This document shows positions 6,108 through 9,292 of a DNA stretch of 9,292 bases, in pieces. The notes beneath the pieces were generated by a model. That model saw only the letters and a list, made by a program, of their open reading frames with translations. It was not told the origin of the DNA and did no database searches. This DNA comes from Bacteroidia bacterium (GTDB lineage: Bacteria > Bacteroidota > Bacteroidia > Bacteroidales > Azobacteroidaceae). A program made the translations under genes and the position numbers. The first letter of the stretch is position 1; each line of letters begins with the position of its first letter. Location: positions 1 to 9,292 of the forward strand of contig BNXB01000051.1 in assembly GCA_025999255.1 (NCBI GenBank), in the 5' to 3' direction.

Positions 6108-7232
6108 ATGGCAAAATACATTTATCAGCATAAAAATTGGACTGACTTCACTTGGAATGACAAGAAAATCAGCATTTTACTTGCACAGGTTCGTAATCTG
6201 CAAGGACGACTTTTGGGTAAAATGACTTCTCTCGGTTTCGGCTATCAAACAGAGGCTACGCTTGAAAATATCACGCTTGACATTATAAAATCGTCTGAAA
6301 TTGAGGGGGAAAAACTTAATAAACAACAAGTTCGTTCGTCTATTGCACGCCGTTTGGGACTTGATGTTGCAGGGCTTGTAAATTCTGCGAAAAACATTGA
6401 CGGAATAGTAGAAATGATGCTCGATGCAACGCAACGCTACGAAAATGCATTGACAGAAGAACGAATGTTTGGATGGCACGCGGCACTTTTCCCAACAGGA
6501 TATAGCGGTTCGTATAAAATTGACGTTGCTTGTTACAGAAAAGGCGAAATGCAAGTTGTTTCCGGCGCTTTTGGGCAAGAAAAGATACATTACGAAGCAA
6601 TAACAGCAGATAATGTTATATCTGAAATGGATATTTTTTTGAATTGGCTCAATACCGACAACAAACACGACAGCGTGATTAAAGCCGCAATAGCGCATTT
6701 GTGGTTTGTGACAATTCATCCTTTTGACGATGGCAACGGGCGTATTGCTCGTGCTATTTGCGATATGTTACTTGCTCGTAGCGATGAGAGCAAACAAAGG
6801 TTTTACAGTATGTCGGCACAAATCAACAAAGAACGCAAAAAATACTATGATACAATAGAAAAAGTTCAACACCGAACCGAAGACAGCGACATTACTGTTT
6901 GGCTTGAATGGTTTTTAAACTGTTTGAAAAATGCTTTAATTGCTTCCGAAAAGATATTGCAGAGCGTTTTATATAAGGCAAATTTTTGGACAAATAACGC
7001 TAAACTATCTTTCAATGAACGGCAAAAGAAAATGCTCAACAAACTTCTTGACGGAGATTTTCGAGGAAAGTTGCAATCGTCAAAATGGGCAAAAATCTGT
7101 AAATGTTCGCAAGACACTGCAATCCGCGACATAAAAGGCCTGATAGAAAAAGGTATTTTACGACAAGAAGAAGGTGGAGGAAGAAATACGAATTACGAAC
7201 TAATTGAAACAACAATCCACACCTGCACTTAA
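6108..7232 (+). CDS. fic: Fic family protein, class II, probable AMP transferase (Fic-2)
   Basis: This is a second, full-length (374-residue) Fic protein related to Fic-1 over its whole length. The autoinhibitory helix motif is SSEIEG (62-67) and the active site is HPFDDGNGRIAR (204-215), with the catalytic His at the same residue number as in Fic-1. Other matches to Fic-1 are EGEKLNKQQVRSS (66-78) and GQEKIHYEA (156-164). The C-terminal 70 residues form a probable winged helix (KWAKICKCSQDTAIRDIKGL, then GGGRNTNYEL). The ATG at 6108 is supported by the promoter 22 nt upstream. The TAA stop overlaps the first bases of the attC-like repeat. It is transcribed away from Fic-1 and toward viaA. 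The substrate is unknown; the two paralogues are clearly diverged, so they are probably not a recent tandem duplication. Confidence 0.9.
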   Translation: MAKYIYQHKNWTDFTWNDKKISILLAQVRNLQGRLLGKMTSLGFGYQTEATLENITLDIIKSSEIEGEKLNKQQVRSSIARRLGLDVAGLVNSAKNIDGIVEMMLDATQRYENALTEERMFGWHAALFPTGYSGSYKIDVACYRKGEMQVVSGAFGQEKIHYEAITADNVISEMDIFLNWLNTDNKHDSVIKAAIAHLWFVTIHPFDDGNGRIARAICDMLLARSDESKQRFYSMSAQINKERKKYYDTIEKVQHRTEDSDITVWLEWFLNCLKNALIASEKILQSVLYKANFWTNNAKLSFNERQKKMLNKLLDGDFRGKLQSSKWAKICKCSQDTAIRDIKGLIEKGILRQEEGGGRNTNYELIETTIHTCT

Positions 7233-7350
7233 CGTGTTGGCGGCTTTATGCTGTGCTTGCTTTCACTAATGATTGTGCGGGCGATAAACTTGCAAATTTG
7301 TACTAACGTTTCTGCGGGCTACGGCAAGCATAGCAAAAAACCGCTCGTTA
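7229..7350. repeat. attC-like imperfect inverted repeat
   Basis: The left arm starts TAACG at 7230 and ends TGCTTGC at 7260; the right arm (7350-7324, read in reverse complement) starts TAACG and ends TGCTTGC. They pair over about 23 bases as TAACG, GCGG, TTT, TGCT and TGCTTGC with unpaired bases between, and enclose about 60 nt. Bulged arms, an outer AAC/GTT core and a total of about 120 bp recall integron attC recombination sites. ACTTAAC (7227-7233) fits the RYYYAAC inverse core, while the other end, GTTACAG, fits GTTRRRY poorly. It lies between convergent genes, overlapping the Fic-2 stop codon. The alternative is a long imperfect palindrome of unrelated origin. No integrase is in the window. 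Confidence 0.45.
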
Positions 7351-7372
7351 CAGGCTGGCAATTTTTGTTTTG

Positions 7373-8947
7373 TCATATTTCTCTTACGTTTTTCACTAAC
7401 CCTAACACCCTATTTGGATTGTTCACATCGCACACCCAATTATTGTCAAATTCTTTGATAACCTGCTGATTTTGAGAACTTCCGATAACCAAACTATGAA
7501 ATTTTGTTTTGTTTTCTTTGGCTTTTGTGATTTTCTTTTTTGTTGCTGCATCAAAGCCAGACATCACAAAATCGGAAACCATTATTATGTCTGCTTTTTT
7601 GTAGTTTTCTGTTTCCAACATTCGCAACGCTTCGTGCATTGCAGGTGCGGCATCTGTTCCTCCATGAAAACTCATTGAAAGGAAATCAATTATTTTGTTC
7701 AACGAGTTTTTTAAGTCGGTCAAATTTAAGGTTTCAATGCTTGTTGAAAAGGAAATCAGATAACATTTCCGATTATCACGAATTGCGATTTTAAGAATAG
7801 CGAAACACAGTGTTTTGGCAACTGTTTCGGGTGTTCCGTGCATTGAACCGCTGGTATCAACGCAGATAATAAACGGTCCTTTTTTGTCTTCTTTCGCTTT
7901 CATTCTGCGGTTTTGGAACTGCTCTTCTTCGTAAGCCAAAATCCGCGCCTGATAATCAAAAGTTTGCAGTTTCTTTTCCGCAAATTTCTTGTAAAAAATC
8001 AGTTCGGTTGTGGGATTGGCGAGTAAAGCAATTTCCGAAGGCAGCAGCGAAGAAATATCGTCGCTTTCGTGGATTCCGACAATATCGGACTTACTCGCAC
8101 TTTCCACTTCCCATTTGGTTTTCAGTTGAATATCGGTAAAAAGTTCTTCCTCGTATTCCTGTTCAGCCTGTTGCATACGCCCAAGCATTTCGGCGAGTTC
8201 CTGCAACGATTTGTCGCGTTGCATAAGTTCGGCGTAACGTTTCAGAATATCGAAATTCGTGTTTTGCCACCTTCCGCTGCTCATATCCCAAATCCGTCCC
8301 AATTCATTGGTAAAAGGCGACAAAACTTCCTGCAACTTTTTCAGTTCTTCGATTTTTCGATATAGTTCTTCGCAGAATTTTTTACGCTCGCGGTCTATGA
8401 TTTCGAGTTCCCATGCTGTTTGTTTTTTGAATATTTGTTCATCCCATTTTTCCGTAAAATGTCCTTTTACACTTTCAAACGCAGGTTTGTTATTATTTTC
8501 TTTGTCCAAACTGCTACTAAATTCTTTTTCGTAGAACTCACAGTCTAATGTTTGTTTGTCGTAGTTTTTTGAAATAAAATCTTTTGTCTGTTTCCAATCG
8601 TTTTTAAAGGCGTTTTCTGTGGCTTTTTCAAAATGTTTCAACAAATGGCGTTCATTCGCAAACGGATTTTCGGTTTTGTCAATATGTTTCTTCGTTTTAT
8701 TGACAAAATCCAAAATATCGCTTGTGATTCTTTCTGACAATTCTTTGTTATCGCGGCACATTTCTTTCATTGTGCTGTTGCCCAAAATAGAATTGATTGC
8801 ATCAGCAAAATTGTCGGTTTGTTCATTTGAAACATTAGGCGAACAAGCCGAATTTTGCAACGATATGAAAGTTTTATCTGCAAGTTCTTTGCGGGTTTCT
8901 TCGTTGCCGATTGAGGCAAAATGAATAAATTTGTCGAAATTAGGCAT
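7373..8947 (-). CDS. viaA: ViaA-like VWA-domain protein (partner of RavA-type MoxR ATPase)
   Basis: In E. coli ViaA stimulates the RavA AAA+ ATPase, and the pair acts on respiratory-chain enzymes at the inner membrane and affects aminoglycoside sensitivity. The 524-residue product has an alpha-helical, charged N-terminal region (about 1-340) with LGRIWDMSSGRW (216-227) and LLPSEIALLANPTTELIFY (301-319), both ViaA-like. A VWA domain follows with a complete MIDAS site: DTSGSM (364-369), Thr431 in GGTD, and Asp459 in VSDF. The ATG at 8947 follows the stop of a 13-codon ORF by 2 nt. The ATPase gene usually found upstream is not seen within the window; the upstream neighbour is an unrecognised acidic protein. 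The 3' end faces Fic-2 across the attC-like repeat. Confidence 0.85.
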   Translation of the reverse strand: MPNFDKFIHFASIGNEETRKELADKTFISLQNSACSPNVSNEQTDNFADAINSILGNSTMKEMCRDNKELSERITSDILDFVNKTKKHIDKTENPFANERHLLKHFEKATENAFKNDWKQTKDFISKNYDKQTLDCEFYEKEFSSSLDKENNNKPAFESVKGHFTEKWDEQIFKKQTAWELEIIDRERKKFCEELYRKIEELKKLQEVLSPFTNELGRIWDMSSGRWQNTNFDILKRYAELMQRDKSLQELAEMLGRMQQAEQEYEEELFTDIQLKTKWEVESASKSDIVGIHESDDISSLLPSEIALLANPTTELIFYKKFAEKKLQTFDYQARILAYEEEQFQNRRMKAKEDKKGPFIICVDTSGSMHGTPETVAKTLCFAILKIAIRDNRKCYLISFSTSIETLNLTDLKNSLNKIIDFLSMSFHGGTDAAPAMHEALRMLETENYKKADIIMVSDFVMSGFDAATKKKITKAKENKTKFHSLVIGSSQNQQVIKEFDNNWVCDVNNPNRVLGLVKNVREI

Positions 8948-8949
8948 AA

Positions 8950-8991
8950 TTATGATTTTTCGCGTTCATACCATTCAAAATAATTTTTCAT
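8950..8991 (-). CDS. 13-codon mini-ORF between the edge gene and viaA
   Basis: MKNYFEWYEREKS starts 4 nt after the stop of the upstream partial gene and ends 2 nt before the viaA start codon. The tight packing suggests translational coupling, a leader peptide, or the displaced end of the upstream protein. There is no family to compare with and it could be chance. Confidence 0.25.
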   Translation of the reverse strand: MKNYFEWYEREKS

Positions 8992-8995
8992 CTCG

Positions 8996-9292
8996 CTATT
9001 TGATTTTATTAGAAATAATTATTTGTGCCATTATTGCCTTCTTAATTTCATTGTATTTGTCTTCGTCAATTAAATCGTGAAAAGAATCTTCTTCAAAAAC
9101 GGACTTTTCTTTTGATAGAAAATCATCAGAAGTTGTAATATTATGCCTTTGCAATAATTCTAACTCACTAATATAAATGTTTTCTTCCTCTTTGTCATCA
9201 TATATTTCAAGGTCTGTATCCCATTCAAATTCAATCTCATTTAATGGAATAGTTAATTTAATTTTCGTATTTATGGCTCTATTTATTACTAT
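8996..9292 (-). CDS. Hypothetical acidic protein, C-terminal part, open at the right edge
   Basis: The frame is open from the window edge to a TAG at 8998-8996, giving 98 residues with no start seen. It is strongly acidic (for example EFEWDTDLEIYDDKEEEN) and ends in KKAIMAQIIISNKIK. No family was recognised; it does not obviously match the end of a RavA/MoxR ATPase. It is co-oriented with viaA and probably cotranscribed. The DNA is very AT-rich (15 G+C in the 60 bases from 9121), lower than the GH3 region. Functional assignment needs the missing upstream part. Confidence 0.6.
   Translation of the reverse strand: MVINRAINTKIKLTIPLNEIEFEWDTDLEIYDDKEEENIYISELELLQRHNITTSDDFLSKEKSVFEEDSFHDLIDEDKYNEIKKAIMAQIIISNKIK

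Noticed and set aside
5925..6131. 68-codon - strand ORF overlapping the RhuM remnant and the Fic-2 promoter
   Set aside because: It has no family resemblance, overlaps the Fic-2 start and promoter, and is in a different frame from the RhuM homology.
7229..7350. The inverted repeat as an intrinsic transcription terminator
   Set aside because: The arms are separated by about 60 nt and no U-tract follows directly, so it does not fit a standard terminator, although some folding effect on convergent transcripts is possible.
7248..7469. 73-codon + strand ORF after Fic-2
   Set aside because: It lies across the attC-like repeat and the antisense end of viaA and shows no recognisable protein character.

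Overview
The window looks like part of a Bacteroidales (Bacteroidota) genome, probably a gut-type, polysaccharide-using species. Three observations support this. Two genes have upstream matches to the Bacteroidota promoter pattern (a TTG, then 20 nt, then TAnnTTTG). A decayed gene carries the 'EEVVVTGYG' motif typical of Bacteroidales outer-membrane and VWA proteins. A secreted GH3 glycosidase has the PA14-containing architecture common in this order. No rRNA, tRNA, CRISPR array, transposase or integrase was seen.

Left part (1-3137). A GH3 beta-xylosidase/beta-glucosidase is present twice in part, in opposite orientations. The + strand holds only the C-terminus (1-440). The - strand holds a full N-terminal part (3137-866) that breaks off abruptly. 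Bases 1-75 and 866-940 are perfect reverse complements. Between them lies the C-terminal piece of mutS2 (Smr domain), which is cut at about 867, exactly where the GH3 sequence begins. Joining the two GH3 pieces across the 75-bp repeat rebuilds a normal protein of about 878 residues. This is a fold-back junction: either an inverted duplication in the genome, an invertible segment, or (quite likely) an amplification or assembly chimera.

Middle part (3138-4516). A yefM-yoeB toxin-antitoxin operon lies upstream of the GH3 gene on the same strand. It has a clear promoter with a GTAC-containing palindrome between the promoter boxes. Next comes an eroded + strand pseudogene of a VWA protein that has lost its metal-binding site, followed by about 175 bp without a recognisable gene.

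Right part (4517-9292). Two paralogous class II Fic proteins (probable AMP transferases with a C-terminal winged helix) face away from each other. A short RhuM remnant lies between them. Each Fic gene has its own promoter-like element overlapping inverted or direct repeats, which suggests autoregulation. Beyond the second Fic gene is an imperfect inverted repeat of about 122 bp shaped like an integron attC site. A viaA-like VWA gene comes next on the - strand, preceded by a 13-codon mini-ORF and a partial acidic ORF that runs off the right edge. The RavA-type ATPase that normally partners ViaA is not in the window.

The genes do not form one pathway. The region is a mosaic of one catabolic gene, a toxin-antitoxin pair, two Fic genes, a ViaA locus and several gene fragments, consistent with repeated insertion and deletion. 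The clearest anomaly is the GH3/mutS2 fold-back. The most speculative lead is the attC-like element together with related short motifs at other gene ends.
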